DNA of 42,319 nt from a virus, in the IMG/VR virus record IMGVR_UViG_3300031673_000146, positions 1 to 42,319 of that record. The stretch is one strand, 5' to 3'. Under the pieces are notes generated by a model. That model searched no databases. It had not been told where the DNA came from and saw nothing but the letters and a program-made list of their open reading frames with translations. This document shows, piece after piece, positions 6,368-16,325 of this stretch; the stretch's first letter is position 1; every line of letters begins with the position of its first letter. A program made the translations under genes and the position numbers.

Positions 6368-9019
6368 ATGTTCGAAGATAGATCTATAGAAATATTTTCT
6401 AGTAGGGATAAAATATTAGATGAGATGATTGACCAGATGAAGGATTATCTGGAATTAGAATCTCTAGATTTAAGCAAGACTGATTATTTATCATATCTGG
6501 TTAATATATTGTCTGGATTAACTGCAAATCTTTTATTTTATAACACATCAACATACAGAGAATTATTCTTAACAAAGGCAGTTCAAAAGGATAGTGTTCT
6601 GAATTGGTCTTCAATGTTAGGCTATAGTCCAACATGGGCAACTGCAGCAACTTGTTCAGTTCTTGTAACAATGCCTATAAAATTTGTTGGAGATGTAGCA
6701 TTTACAATACCAGAGGGACATCAGTACAAAGCAGGATCTATTACATTTATACAAAACAATCCTATACGTATAGATATTCCTAGAGATGAGCATGGAGCCA
6801 TTATAGATATAGCAGTTACAGAAACTTTAGATGTTGGTGGTTCTAGATCTCTAAAATACGAGACAGAAACTGATAGTGATGGTAATGTTACATTATATTT
6901 CGCAGTAAACGTAACACAGAAAAAATTAGAAGTGTTTACTGAACCAATACCAACATTATTACCGTATGAATTTTACGAGATAAATATTAATTTTGATGGA
7001 CAGCTTGCAGCTATAGAAGAAGTTATATCTGAAGAATGGGAACGTTCAGATACTACTACACCTTACTATGATTCTTTATTTCTTATTCCATTTGGAACAA
7101 AAGGATATGTATTTGAAGTTACAGAGAAAGGAGCCAGAATATCATTTGGTAATGGAGTTGTTGGGCAGCAACCACCATCTGGAAGCGCATCTATACAATT
7201 GTATACAACAGAAGGATCAAGTGGGAATGTAATAGCTGGATCTATAAATAGAACAGATAAAATATATGTAAAAGATTATAATTCAGATGGTAATAGCGAA
7301 GATTCAGAAGGAACCTTCACAATGAGAACTGTAACAATGGAAGTTGTTAATGTAGAACCAGCAACTGGAGGTAAAGATTTTCCAACTATAGATGAGATTA
7401 GAACTGCAGCTATTGCTAATGTATCTTCTATGAGTAGATTGGTATCCGAAACAGATTTTTCGAATTTAGCTAATATTGTAACAGAGTTGCCAATAAATCA
7501 TGTTATTAGTATATTAAAAAGAAGCGATTTAAAATCAAATGAAATATCTTTATTTACGGATATGATATTTGAAGAAACAATAGTTCCAACTAGAAATGCA
7601 AAATGGGCATTTACAGATTCTACATCAGCAACAACAACATATATACATACAAAAGATACTATTACTATAGATGGTTCTGAATATTATAGTATGTTCAATA
7701 TAGAAGTAGATCCAATAAATGAAGAATGTACTTATTATTATTTGGCTGATGAATTGGAAAAGTCTGTAACACTAAACAAAACAAAAGAAGGTCTTACAAC
7801 AGTTCTACCATCATATGCTAAATTTACAACTATAGCAACCGATAGTACTACTGGAAATCCATTGCCGATATCAGAACAAATATTAGATATAGAATTACAC
7901 TTTAATGTATTGGAAACAGGAGCAGATACAGGTCTACAATGTATATTAGAAACAGGATGGAACGGCACTGTCTATAATATGGTGCAAGAAGTAAACGAAG
8001 ACGGAGATACTGTTTTTAAAATACCAAACAATAGCCCATTATTACTAGAACCAATTCCAGATATGACACAGACATATTTTTTCAAGATGTATTATCTAGA
8101 AGATGGTGAAGTCGATCTACCATATCTTACAGAGTCACAAGTTAGTGTTATTATAAAACAAAGGCTGGATGAATTTATGTATAGCCAAGTACACACAGAT
8201 TCTACAAATTCCTATAGTCCAGGGGATACAATAACTGTGTACGATGTTCCTGTAATCAAAAAAAGCTATTATGATAACATCGATCAAAATTCATTTGCTC
8301 TTCAAATTTATAATGATATATTAACCTTAGATATCACTGAGTATAGAATGACTTCCGATTTTATAAATCTAAAATTTAGTAATACAACTGGTATTCTAGA
8401 CAATATGCAATATAATAAAACAACCAAAGATGATGTCATAAGTATAAACCCAACAGGTACTTTGTCTTCATTAGGAATCGCAAATGAAAATAGATATCTA
8501 GTAACTGATAAGGAATATGTAAATCCATGGGGAGAAGATTCTACTTATGATAGAGAAGCACCGTTTATAGCAGAGTATGTATCTGCTACAAACAGTTGGG
8601 CTTTTGAAAGAGTAATAACAAATGATATTATAAATATTACGAGTTCGAATACTAAGATAATATATAATGGACATGATGCTATAGTTCCAATATTAACGAT
8701 TCCATTTAATATAGAGTTGATTGTATGGAGAGATACATCTACATCAGCAACAACAGAAGCAATAGTTCAGACTATAAAAAATAGTTTGATAAATGGGTTA
8801 TATTCAAGTTTTGGATTTGATTCAAATATATATCTATCTGAAATTGTTGAGATTGCTCAAGGAGTAGAAGGAGTTAGAAATTGTACGGTTGTAACTCCGA
8901 CACATGACATTTTCTTTGACTATAATCTCAAGGAAGATTTGACTCAACAGGAGTTATTGGAATATTCTCCACAGTTAGTTTGGTTTGATAGTACAACTAT
9001 ATCTGTAGAGGTTAGATAA
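6368..9019 (+). CDS. Baseplate wedge protein, gp6 / baseplate J-like
   Basis: 883 aa, larger than T4 gp6 (660 aa). The N-terminal 110 residues (RDKILDEMIDQMKDYLE, SYLVNILSGLTANLLFYNTSTYRELFLTKAVQKDSVLNWSSMLGY) follow the helical start of gp6/J-like wedge proteins, including the Y-S-P after the domain. The middle contains FGNGVVGQQPPSG and GKDFPTIDEIRTAA, the conserved G-F-G-D-G-like and pre-helix motifs of baseplate J, followed by VSETDFSNL. The C-terminal half is a run of beta-rich repeats that may be insertion domains. gp6 forms the ring that ties the six wedges together. SD GGAGGGG at 6354-6360 fixes the start at 6368. Confidence 0.85.
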   Translation: MFEDRSIEIFSSRDKILDEMIDQMKDYLELESLDLSKTDYLSYLVNILSGLTANLLFYNTSTYRELFLTKAVQKDSVLNWSSMLGYSPTWATAATCSVLVTMPIKFVGDVAFTIPEGHQYKAGSITFIQNNPIRIDIPRDEHGAIIDIAVTETLDVGGSRSLKYETETDSDGNVTLYFAVNVTQKKLEVFTEPIPTLLPYEFYEININFDGQLAAIEEVISEEWERSDTTTPYYDSLFLIPFGTKGYVFEVTEKGARISFGNGVVGQQPPSGSASIQLYTTEGSSGNVIAGSINRTDKIYVKDYNSDGNSEDSEGTFTMRTVTMEVVNVEPATGGKDFPTIDEIRTAAIANVSSMSRLVSETDFSNLANIVTELPINHVISILKRSDLKSNEISLFTDMIFEETIVPTRNAKWAFTDSTSATTTYIHTKDTITIDGSEYYSMFNIEVDPINEECTYYYLADELEKSVTLNKTKEGLTTVLPSYAKFTTIATDSTTGNPLPISEQILDIELHFNVLETGADTGLQCILETGWNGTVYNMVQEVNEDGDTVFKIPNNSPLLLEPIPDMTQTYFFKMYYLEDGEVDLPYLTESQVSVIIKQRLDEFMYSQVHTDSTNSYSPGDTITVYDVPVIKKSYYDNIDQNSFALQIYNDILTLDITEYRMTSDFINLKFSNTTGILDNMQYNKTTKDDVISINPTGTLSSLGIANENRYLVTDKEYVNPWGEDSTYDREAPFIAEYVSATNSWAFERVITNDIINITSSNTKIIYNGHDAIVPILTIPFNIELIVWRDTSTSATTEAIVQTIKNSLINGLYSSFGFDSNIYLSEIVEIAQGVEGVRNCTVVTPTHDIFFDYNLKEDLTQQELLEYSPQLVWFDSTTISVEVR

Positions 9020-9034
9020 GAGAAAGAATATTAA

Positions 9035-10111
9035 ATGAATCTTTTAGAATTTACACAAGTAGAGGTAAAGCCAGATGAAGATTCGAAAGTATATCGTTAT
9101 ATATCTAGAATTTTAGGGATAGAACTTTCGGAAGTATCAAAGCCGTGTTATAAACCAAAAATGATTAAATATTTCTCTGACCTTCAACATATTCTTGGTA
9201 TTGATGATGATAAAATAAAAGAATTTGTAGCTGGAATTGTTGTTCCATATCCACATATTTTTAGAATATATAAAGATAAATTTACGGTTTTATTGTTGAT
9301 AGCTACTATATATTATACAAGAAAAGGAAAACCCGATATCGCGAAAGCATTTTTTACATTTTTAAACGTAAAATTTTATTCGAGTAGAATACATAAACAT
9401 TTTCCAAAATTTTGTAGTGGAGATCTTTGGATAACTACCCTAGATAGACTTTCACCCAAACATTTATTTAGAACGAAGAAAGGTATATCCAGTGCTATAT
9501 TGTATATATCTGAATTTGATTATAATAAAAATAAAGAAAAATTAAAATCTCCATCACTCCAGGATAAGATATTGGGAGATATTGTATATGGTCTTAGAAC
9601 AAAAATAACGCAATCTGTTACTTCATTTGCTCAGTTATATTATAGGATATATGAAGATAGTGAAACAAACTCTTCTTCAGATGAAGACGAAATTGGTGGT
9701 GTTAAATTAGTAGCAGATAAGATCAGTATGACAATGTGTACGTTTGGACAGATAGATAAAGGTGCTTTATCAAAAGCAATTATTAGCAGTAGACTAAGAA
9801 AAGATCTTTCTATATCCATAGTATCACAACTATCTGTATCAGAGTATAAAGATAAAATAAGATTTATAATTATTTTAATGAGTAGACTCGGAGAATTAAA
9901 ATCCGTCTGTAAAGAAACAGAAAGATTAAGATTAATTAGGAGAATAAATTCTAATTATAAAATAGGCGGTCGTTATATTATAAAAAACGAAATAAAAGAT
10001 TTATTATATTCATTAGAATCTGGATACCAATTAAAAAATATATATGATATCCAGTTAATTAATTTTTTTAGTCATTACATTACACTTTTTATTGGAAGTA
10101 GAATTTGTTAA
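9035..10111 (+). CDS. Hypothetical protein at the end of the baseplate operon
   Basis: 358 aa, not recognised. It is helical and basic, with long Leu/Ile/Lys-rich segments (FTVLLLIATIYYTRKGK, FIIILMSRLGELKSV, LRLIRRINSNYKIGG) and a single acidic Ser-rich linker near residue 210 (SETNSSSDEDE). No cysteine cluster, signal peptide or clear membrane helix; the ILLL-type stretches are flanked by charges. Being last in the rightward operon it is probably a tail or baseplate component or assembly factor. It ends at the TTAA shared with the convergent tube-cap-like gene. Confidence 0.7.
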   Translation: MNLLEFTQVEVKPDEDSKVYRYISRILGIELSEVSKPCYKPKMIKYFSDLQHILGIDDDKIKEFVAGIVVPYPHIFRIYKDKFTVLLLIATIYYTRKGKPDIAKAFFTFLNVKFYSSRIHKHFPKFCSGDLWITTLDRLSPKHLFRTKKGISSAILYISEFDYNKNKEKLKSPSLQDKILGDIVYGLRTKITQSVTSFAQLYYRIYEDSETNSSSDEDEIGGVKLVADKISMTMCTFGQIDKGALSKAIISSRLRKDLSISIVSQLSVSEYKDKIRFIIILMSRLGELKSVCKETERLRLIRRINSNYKIGGRYIIKNEIKDLLYSLESGYQLKNIYDIQLINFFSHYITLFIGSRIC

Positions 10112-11442
10112 GATACTAAATCAGTCCAAAGAGTTGTGGACCTTAAAGTTGTTCTAGTAGTAGGATCGTTAGTAGTTTCTACAAAATCTTTTTTTCCAAC
10201 AGTAGCAACTTCTTCTTCTGCAGATTCTACAACAGTTCCTGGACCGTAAGGCAGATCTGCAAAAGAAACCATATGATCAATATATTCTTTAAATGTTGGT
10301 CTAAATGGATCTTTAATAAAACCTTCTTCTTTTGACTCATCTTCAGCAATCATAGAACCATAAAGATCGTTGAAAGTCATTTTCACATCTACTATACCTG
10401 GTCTTTGTATAAATGAAATGTTATTAGAATCTCCACCCTTTATTACTTCTATAGAAGATACATATGCAGCCTTTAACATGAACAAACCTGGACATGATAC
10501 TGAACATAAAACTGGATACGTAAAAGTAGAAGGAGAATCTGAAACTGGTATAATAAATGCTAATAGTTTAGCCAATGGTTCAACAATATATTTTCTGTGT
10601 AATTGAAAATCTCTAGGATTATGATTGTAAAGGCGAATAGATACAGAATAAGATGGTGCATACGCAGAACCTTTCCACATTTGTGGAAAATCAATCTTAC
10701 TACCAGATAATATCTTTGATAATCCTGCACCACCACTAACAAATTCAAGAGCAGATTCACTAAGACCAACCAATCCACCGGCAGCACCAGTTAATGATCC
10801 AAGTATAGGTCCCATACTCTCTTTCATTTTTGCAATAGATTTCCCCATAGTAGCTTGGCCTGTCATATATCTTAATTCTTCAGCAGCACCAGCTGTCATA
10901 TTTCCTAATTGTTCAAATCTAGATTCTCCAAATTCAGATGAAAATGATTCTGTAAAACTGGCATCATTTGTAAATGCTACATATATGCAATGATCCTTAG
11001 TTTCATAAATTCCACTATCTTTACCAAATACAGAATCTATAATCATTTTATACTTATCTCTACCAGTATCATATTTAAGGTTAAATGTTTGCAATCCAGC
11101 CCTATCACCGTTTGGAAGACCAGGATATGCAGGATATATTGCCATTATAGGCATAGATGCTAATATTAATTCCTTATCACTACTTGCAAGAGTTTGATCG
11201 AATAAATAATTAGGTGGTAATCCAATAACTTTATCTGGATCTATATCTTTACTAAATGATCTTAATACAGGAATGCTAGATTTTACTTGGCTAACCTCTT
11301 CCTGCATGACAGCGCGTTTTCGTTGAGCTTCTATTTCATTAGATCTTGCCTTATCAGCTTCGTTTTGTTTTTTCTGAGTGTCTTTATAAGCTTTCCATTG
11401 CTCATCCGTCATACGACGATCTCTCCATTGCACTAAAGCCAT
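10108..11442 (-). CDS. Putative baseplate tail-tube cap / tube initiator (gp48/gp54-like)
   Basis: 444 aa, directly downstream of the tape measure on the same strand. The C-terminal half carries the pattern of tube-cap proteins: NHNPRDFQLHRKYIVEPLAKLL, then TFTYPVLCSVSCPGLF, then VSSIEVIKGG followed by IVDVKMTFNDLYGSM, all resembling T4 gp48/gp54 and related proteins that cap the baseplate and start tube polymerisation. The N-terminal 60 residues are a charged helix (DEQWKAYKDTQKKQNEADKA), and residues around 205-240 are Gly/Ala-rich. Starts ten bases after the tape-measure stop with an SD (TTAGGAG). The family call comes from pattern and neighbourhood, not from an alignment. Confidence 0.55.
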   Translation of the reverse strand: MALVQWRDRRMTDEQWKAYKDTQKKQNEADKARSNEIEAQRKRAVMQEEVSQVKSSIPVLRSFSKDIDPDKVIGLPPNYLFDQTLASSDKELILASMPIMAIYPAYPGLPNGDRAGLQTFNLKYDTGRDKYKMIIDSVFGKDSGIYETKDHCIYVAFTNDASFTESFSSEFGESRFEQLGNMTAGAAEELRYMTGQATMGKSIAKMKESMGPILGSLTGAAGGLVGLSESALEFVSGGAGLSKILSGSKIDFPQMWKGSAYAPSYSVSIRLYNHNPRDFQLHRKYIVEPLAKLLAFIIPVSDSPSTFTYPVLCSVSCPGLFMLKAAYVSSIEVIKGGDSNNISFIQRPGIVDVKMTFNDLYGSMIAEDESKEEGFIKDPFRPTFKEYIDHMVSFADLPYGPGTVVESAEEEVATVGKKDFVETTNDPTTRTTLRSTTLWTDLVS

Positions 11443-11452
11443 TATTTATCTC

Positions 11453-14400
11453 CTAACTTAATCTTCCACCTAAAATTCGTTCAGTTTCTTCATCAAGCCT
11501 TTGTTGTATACCATTCGTGTTCACAGAATTATTAATAGAACTCGAATTACTAACTTGATTTGTTACTACATTGTTATTCATTAAATGTCTAGAAGATAAA
11601 GCTTCTTGTAATTTTTTATTACCTTCTATAATTCTATCAGCACTTGCTTTCTGTCTAGCAGCTTCCATCATAGAAGCATGCTCTGCTATAGATCTTGGGT
11701 TAGTCAATGCTGAGTTATTTATCATTCTAGCAAAAGATGCAGTCTTATTTAGAGGAATTATAGCTTCTGGACCAGCTTCTCCAACAAGACCAAGAGTTGG
11801 TCTAGTTACAATACCACCTGATGCAAATCCAGTAGCTCCAAACTTTTCTGATAACCAATCACTACCCTTTCCAAATATCCCACCTTTAGAAGATGGTGTA
11901 CTATCTATTGCTTCATCACCACTACCAAGCCAAGGTATTTTTCCTTTCAACCAATCTCTAAATTTTCTCATGAGTTTTCCAATTATTTTAAATGGCCATG
12001 TAACAAAATCATAAATTGCGACAGCTATTTTTTTAACTGGATCCCAAACAGCTTGTAATGCAACGGCAATATTTTTACCACCAATTGCTCCAAGTATGCC
12101 ACCAGCCAATGCACCAATAGCAGCACCAATAGCAGTTCCAAACCCAGGAACAATGCTCCCAACACCAGCACCAATAGCAGCACCTTTTGCAGTACCCCAA
12201 GCAGTTCTAGCACCTAGATTTTCAAAACTTCCACCTAAAAATCCACCAATTCCAGCAGTTACTTTTTGAGATGCGGAAACTTTTTTACCTTCTTCAACTC
12301 CATGCCATGCTCTAGCTTTTTTAGTTCCCCTGAAAGCATCAAATACTGACATACCTATTCCAGCAACACCAATAGCACCCATTATAACTGGCATTAATGA
12401 TGGTATAATACTTTTCATCATTTGCATTTTATTTTTCATAAGACCACCAATTCCAGATAATCCTACACCATATTCTTTTGCCAGAATTTCATAAATACCT
12501 TTAGTATATTTTACCAACATTGCTGGCCATTTTGCATATACAAATCTACCAGATGGATCTATAGTTATAGGTGCTTTTTTACCTCCCGGTTTTAACCATT
12601 GTATTGCACCTTTTACTTTTTCTTTAACACCTTCTTTTATATCAGAAAGACCTTTTTTTATTCTTTCAAATGGTTTCATCATAAATCTAAAAACAGCTTT
12701 GAATGGTGCTGTTATAGTAGCCCATGCAGTTTTTACAGCCATTTTAATAGTAGAAACTCCAGCATTTATAGTATGTCTAAGAGTTGTAAATCCGGTTTTT
12801 ACTACTTCAAAGCCAGCTCGCATGGCAGATAATATAGTATGACCAACATCTGTTAATACTTCAACTCCTTTAGTAAGACCTTTAGCTATTCCTTGAGCTA
12901 TATTAGAACCTATCTGGAAGGGTAGTTTTGTTATTGTTATACCTATATCTGTTATACCGTTAATAAGTCTCCCAAATATACCAAATCCTCCTCTTACAAT
13001 CTTTGCACTCATTGTACCATATCCAGGAGATCCACCAAGTATAGCTATTATAGCGTCTAATCTATTAACGATCTGACTCCCTATTCCAGACATTTCAAAA
13101 GCCTCTGAGAACATACCAGATATCCTAGCAGTTGCAGTTGGATTATCTAAAGGAAGAACAGCTTCTGGACCAGCTTCTCCTACAACGACTCCTCTAGCAG
13201 CATAAAGTAAACCACCTTTTGCCATTGCTGGAGCACCTTTAGCAAATGTTGAAAAAGTTGATACTTGTCCTTGTATCTGCAAAGACAGCTCCTTCATCTT
13301 ATCCCACAATATCCCAAAATCTTCTATCAATCTACCAAATGAGTAATTTTTAATTTCTCTACCAAATCCTATTATATCATTCCAGGAATTAAGAAGAGCA
13401 GTACCTAAAGGTTCAAAAGCAGCTTTTAATATTCTGAATAAATATTGAAAGATACCAGTTACAACACCAGCTATTCCAGGTCTTTTTACTCTTGCTTCAG
13501 TATAAGATTTAGCAGCTTCATCCATTGCATCAAATGCATTATAAAAGGACTTAAATGAAACTTGTGACCACTCCAACATTCTACTTGTTAATGTATTTAC
13601 CATAGTAGCCCACGATTCAGGTAAAATTTTATCTACTATATTTTTTCTAAGTTCTTGTAAAATGGTTGGTATATCAACAACAGAAAATTGTTGTATACTT
13701 CGAGAAAATCTTTCTATAATAGTAGATGCTTCTAAAATACTACCAACTGTATGTAATAGATCAGATCCTAGAGGTATTAAACCCTTTATAGCTTCCCAAG
13801 TAGATTTAGGAATTGCTCCTATAACTTTTAAAATCTTAGTAAAAGGAGAACCGCCTTTGTCCCATGCGTCTTGAAATGGTTTTACTACTTTGCTTCCATA
13901 TTTGTATAAAACATTGAGAAGTTTAGAAGATTCTCTTGTTAGATCAGAAGTTGCTTTTAAGGAAGTCACAATAACACCTTTGACAGATTCAAATATTTTT
14001 CCTCCAGCCTCTTTAAATATATCTGGAATAAGTGTTTGGTATGCTTTTATTATTATAGAACCAATACCATCTCGATGTCCAAGTTCTTTTCTAAATATTT
14101 CCTTAATATTTGTACCTATCATAGTCAATGATTTTTCAACTATCAATGGTAGTTCTCTGATAGCATTAAATATACCACCAAATATAGTTTTTTTGTCACG
14201 CTTCTCCATCATAACACCACCACCAGCTAACTCTGTAATTTTAGTTCCCTTACCTACTCCAAATGCAGTTTCTATTTCATGCATAGCTTCTACAGCAGGT
14301 GATAGAAATGAAAATGTTGCTTTAAACCAATTTAATAGTTGATCTAATTTTTCTGTTATAGGTGTAAATAATCCAGATATCCAATTCTTTATTTTTTTAA

Positions 14401-16225
14401 ATATACCACCACTAAACAATCCAGCAATACCACCAAACATTCTAGAAAATATTCCACCTTTATTACCACCGCCTACAGTTTCTCCAGCATGTAATTCAGC
14501 ATTACCACTTTTTGTGATAACATGTGGTTGGGCAGCAGCTTTTGCTAATGATATTGGTTTGGCCATAGCAGACCCACCTTTTTTAAGCATTACATCTCTC
14601 ATCTCTCCCAGAGTATTTCTAATCTCAGTCCATAACGACATTCTTTTTGCTAGAGTAGGAGAAGATCTAAGCTCTTCAGATTCTTTTCTTACACCTTTTG
14701 TTTTTAACCAATCTTTATAACCAGGAATCATTCCGATTAAACCAGCACCTTTTTCTTTGCCAACACCAAGAATATTCTCAAAAGCACCCTTAGCTTTTCC
14801 AGTTATCATATCTTTCATGAATGTTAATGGACCAGTATCACCACTCATTGTATCTCCAATAGTTTTTCCTATCCATTCCGACAAGGATCTTGGTCCTGGT
14901 TTCCACAAAGTTCCAGGTATTTCGAAACCAATTTGTAATAATCTTGCTTGTTGTAATGCTAACTTATTACTCTCTTCAGATGCAAATCTAGTATGTACAT
15001 ATAACATTCCCAATGTTTGCAACATTGATCCAAACATACCAAATCTTCTAACTTCTGGAAGTTCTGCTCTATACCCAGCTCCAAATACTGGTAAAGCATA
15101 AGCTATTGTAGAGCCAAGTCTAAACACCCCTGTAAACATTCTTTTAAATAAACCAGCTCTACCACTTTCTTCAAAAGCAGTTGTGAATGATTTGGTCATG
15201 ATTTTTGATTGTACTTCTTCATTAGAAATCAAATTATTTGTTTCACCTATTTTATTGGAAATATTACCAAGTTCGGAGCTAAAATTTTCACTAGGATTAA
15301 CGGAGAAACTATCTCCTTCAGCTGGCATCATTTTGAATATACCTTTTTCACTTGTTTCTCTAGGAAATCCAGAAACAAAATCTGCTAATCTACCTACACC
15401 GAATTGTAATCCTCCCATTCCTCTTCTAGCAGCACTACCAACGCCGGAAGCCATTCTAGATCCAATACCAGGACCACCATTTCCTCCACCACCAAGCATA
15501 TTAGCAGTTGCTGATTCGAAAAACATTCCAGGTCCAAGTCCACCTCCAGCAAGTGCTAGACCAGTACCAAGAGCTTTTTTATATTGACCCCACATATCTG
15601 TTCTAACATTTCCAAGAACATCAGTAGCAGCGCCTTCTTGTAGATTACCATATGCTTTTACAGCTCCTACTCCAGCTCTCACAGGTGCAGTAGCTACCCT
15701 TGCTCCTAGTTTTCCAGTTCCTTTGAGTGCTCTATATCCCATATATCCAGCACCAACTGCTCCGCCAACAGCTGCCCATTTTGCAAATTTTTTCATGTTA
15801 TCGCCTAGATATTTTAAGCGTTCCATGTTCTTGTTGGTTATATCAACAACGTCTCCCATTGATGAACTAAGTTCTTTATTTGAAGCAGATAATTCTTTTG
15901 CAGATGCTTTAAAATTCTCACTAGATGCATCTAATTTATATGTAGCATCTGATAAACCGTTTATAGTTTTTTCTAATTTGTCTGATTTTAATTCTATTTC
16001 TTTGTGTATAGCACCACTTTTGATTTTTCTAGTTGTGTTATGAACTTCTTTTGCATGATCTCTCATAGCCTTAACATTTATAGCACCACTTTTTTTGAGT
16101 AATTTAGTTTGATTAACCATATTACTTTTTAATTCAGAATTAGTATCTGTAAGTGCTTTGTTAAGAACTCCAAGATTTTTTGTGAATTCTGCATGTTGTT
16201 TTGAAAAATCATTTTTAGGTGGCAT
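11453..16225 (-). CDS. Tail tape measure protein
   Basis: 1590 aa. It sets tail length by spanning the tube during assembly. Evidence: great length; long helical N-terminus (KDFSKQHAEFTK-type heptads to about residue 170); repeated glycine-rich hydrophobic segments (WAAVGGAVGAGYMGY; GAAIGAGVGSIVPGFGTAI near residue 1380); and two copies of the tape-measure signature GEAGPEA[VI][LI]PL near residues 1017 and 1483. GTG at 16240 opens a longer frame, but GAGGAG at 16232-16238 is the SD for ATG 16225 (MPPKND), which is chosen. At roughly 0.15 nm per residue, the rule of thumb for tape measures, this implies a long tail of about 240 nm. Motif B lies just upstream. Confidence 0.9.
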   Translation of the reverse strand: MPPKNDFSKQHAEFTKNLGVLNKALTDTNSELKSNMVNQTKLLKKSGAINVKAMRDHAKEVHNTTRKIKSGAIHKEIELKSDKLEKTINGLSDATYKLDASSENFKASAKELSASNKELSSSMGDVVDITNKNMERLKYLGDNMKKFAKWAAVGGAVGAGYMGYRALKGTGKLGARVATAPVRAGVGAVKAYGNLQEGAATDVLGNVRTDMWGQYKKALGTGLALAGGGLGPGMFFESATANMLGGGGNGGPGIGSRMASGVGSAARRGMGGLQFGVGRLADFVSGFPRETSEKGIFKMMPAEGDSFSVNPSENFSSELGNISNKIGETNNLISNEEVQSKIMTKSFTTAFEESGRAGLFKRMFTGVFRLGSTIAYALPVFGAGYRAELPEVRRFGMFGSMLQTLGMLYVHTRFASEESNKLALQQARLLQIGFEIPGTLWKPGPRSLSEWIGKTIGDTMSGDTGPLTFMKDMITGKAKGAFENILGVGKEKGAGLIGMIPGYKDWLKTKGVRKESEELRSSPTLAKRMSLWTEIRNTLGEMRDVMLKKGGSAMAKPISLAKAAAQPHVITKSGNAELHAGETVGGGNKGGIFSRMFGGIAGLFSGGIFKKIKNWISGLFTPITEKLDQLLNWFKATFSFLSPAVEAMHEIETAFGVGKGTKITELAGGGVMMEKRDKKTIFGGIFNAIRELPLIVEKSLTMIGTNIKEIFRKELGHRDGIGSIIIKAYQTLIPDIFKEAGGKIFESVKGVIVTSLKATSDLTRESSKLLNVLYKYGSKVVKPFQDAWDKGGSPFTKILKVIGAIPKSTWEAIKGLIPLGSDLLHTVGSILEASTIIERFSRSIQQFSVVDIPTILQELRKNIVDKILPESWATMVNTLTSRMLEWSQVSFKSFYNAFDAMDEAAKSYTEARVKRPGIAGVVTGIFQYLFRILKAAFEPLGTALLNSWNDIIGFGREIKNYSFGRLIEDFGILWDKMKELSLQIQGQVSTFSTFAKGAPAMAKGGLLYAARGVVVGEAGPEAVLPLDNPTATARISGMFSEAFEMSGIGSQIVNRLDAIIAILGGSPGYGTMSAKIVRGGFGIFGRLINGITDIGITITKLPFQIGSNIAQGIAKGLTKGVEVLTDVGHTILSAMRAGFEVVKTGFTTLRHTINAGVSTIKMAVKTAWATITAPFKAVFRFMMKPFERIKKGLSDIKEGVKEKVKGAIQWLKPGGKKAPITIDPSGRFVYAKWPAMLVKYTKGIYEILAKEYGVGLSGIGGLMKNKMQMMKSIIPSLMPVIMGAIGVAGIGMSVFDAFRGTKKARAWHGVEEGKKVSASQKVTAGIGGFLGGSFENLGARTAWGTAKGAAIGAGVGSIVPGFGTAIGAAIGALAGGILGAIGGKNIAVALQAVWDPVKKIAVAIYDFVTWPFKIIGKLMRKFRDWLKGKIPWLGSGDEAIDSTPSSKGGIFGKGSDWLSEKFGATGFASGGIVTRPTLGLVGEAGPEAIIPLNKTASFARMINNSALTNPRSIAEHASMMEAARQKASADRIIEGNKKLQEALSSRHLMNNNVVTNQVSNSSSINNSVNTNGIQQRLDEETERILGGRLS

Positions 16226-16245
16226 TAAATATCTCCTCACTTTTA

Positions 16246-16261
16246 TTTAAAAGTTTGTCCT
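16246..16261 (-). promoter_or_regulatory. Motif B upstream of tape measure gene
   Basis: Sense strand AGGACAAACTTTTAAA (one extra T), ending 21 bases before the ATG and only 8 bases before the SD. If it were a promoter core the 5' UTR would be very short, so an mRNA-level role remains possible. Confidence 0.55.
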
Positions 16262-16269
16262 CACATAAG

Positions 16270-16303
16270 AAAAAAGGCAGGGTTCAAATAAAACCCTACC
16301 TTT
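16270..16303 (-). terminator. Intrinsic terminator after the H1-like gene
   Basis: Leftward stem GGTAGGGTT/AACCCTGCC (one G-U), then TTTTTT. It separates the H1-like gene from the tape measure gene. Confidence 0.85.
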
Positions 16304-16325
16304 AATAATTCTATAAATTATAGAT

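Noticed and set aside
11571-16043. Many rightward frames of 60-150 codons opposite the tape measure gene
   Set aside because: They are antisense shadows of one long coding frame; no SD sites, hydrophobic/Ser-rich composition produced by reverse-complemented Ala/Gly/Lys codons.
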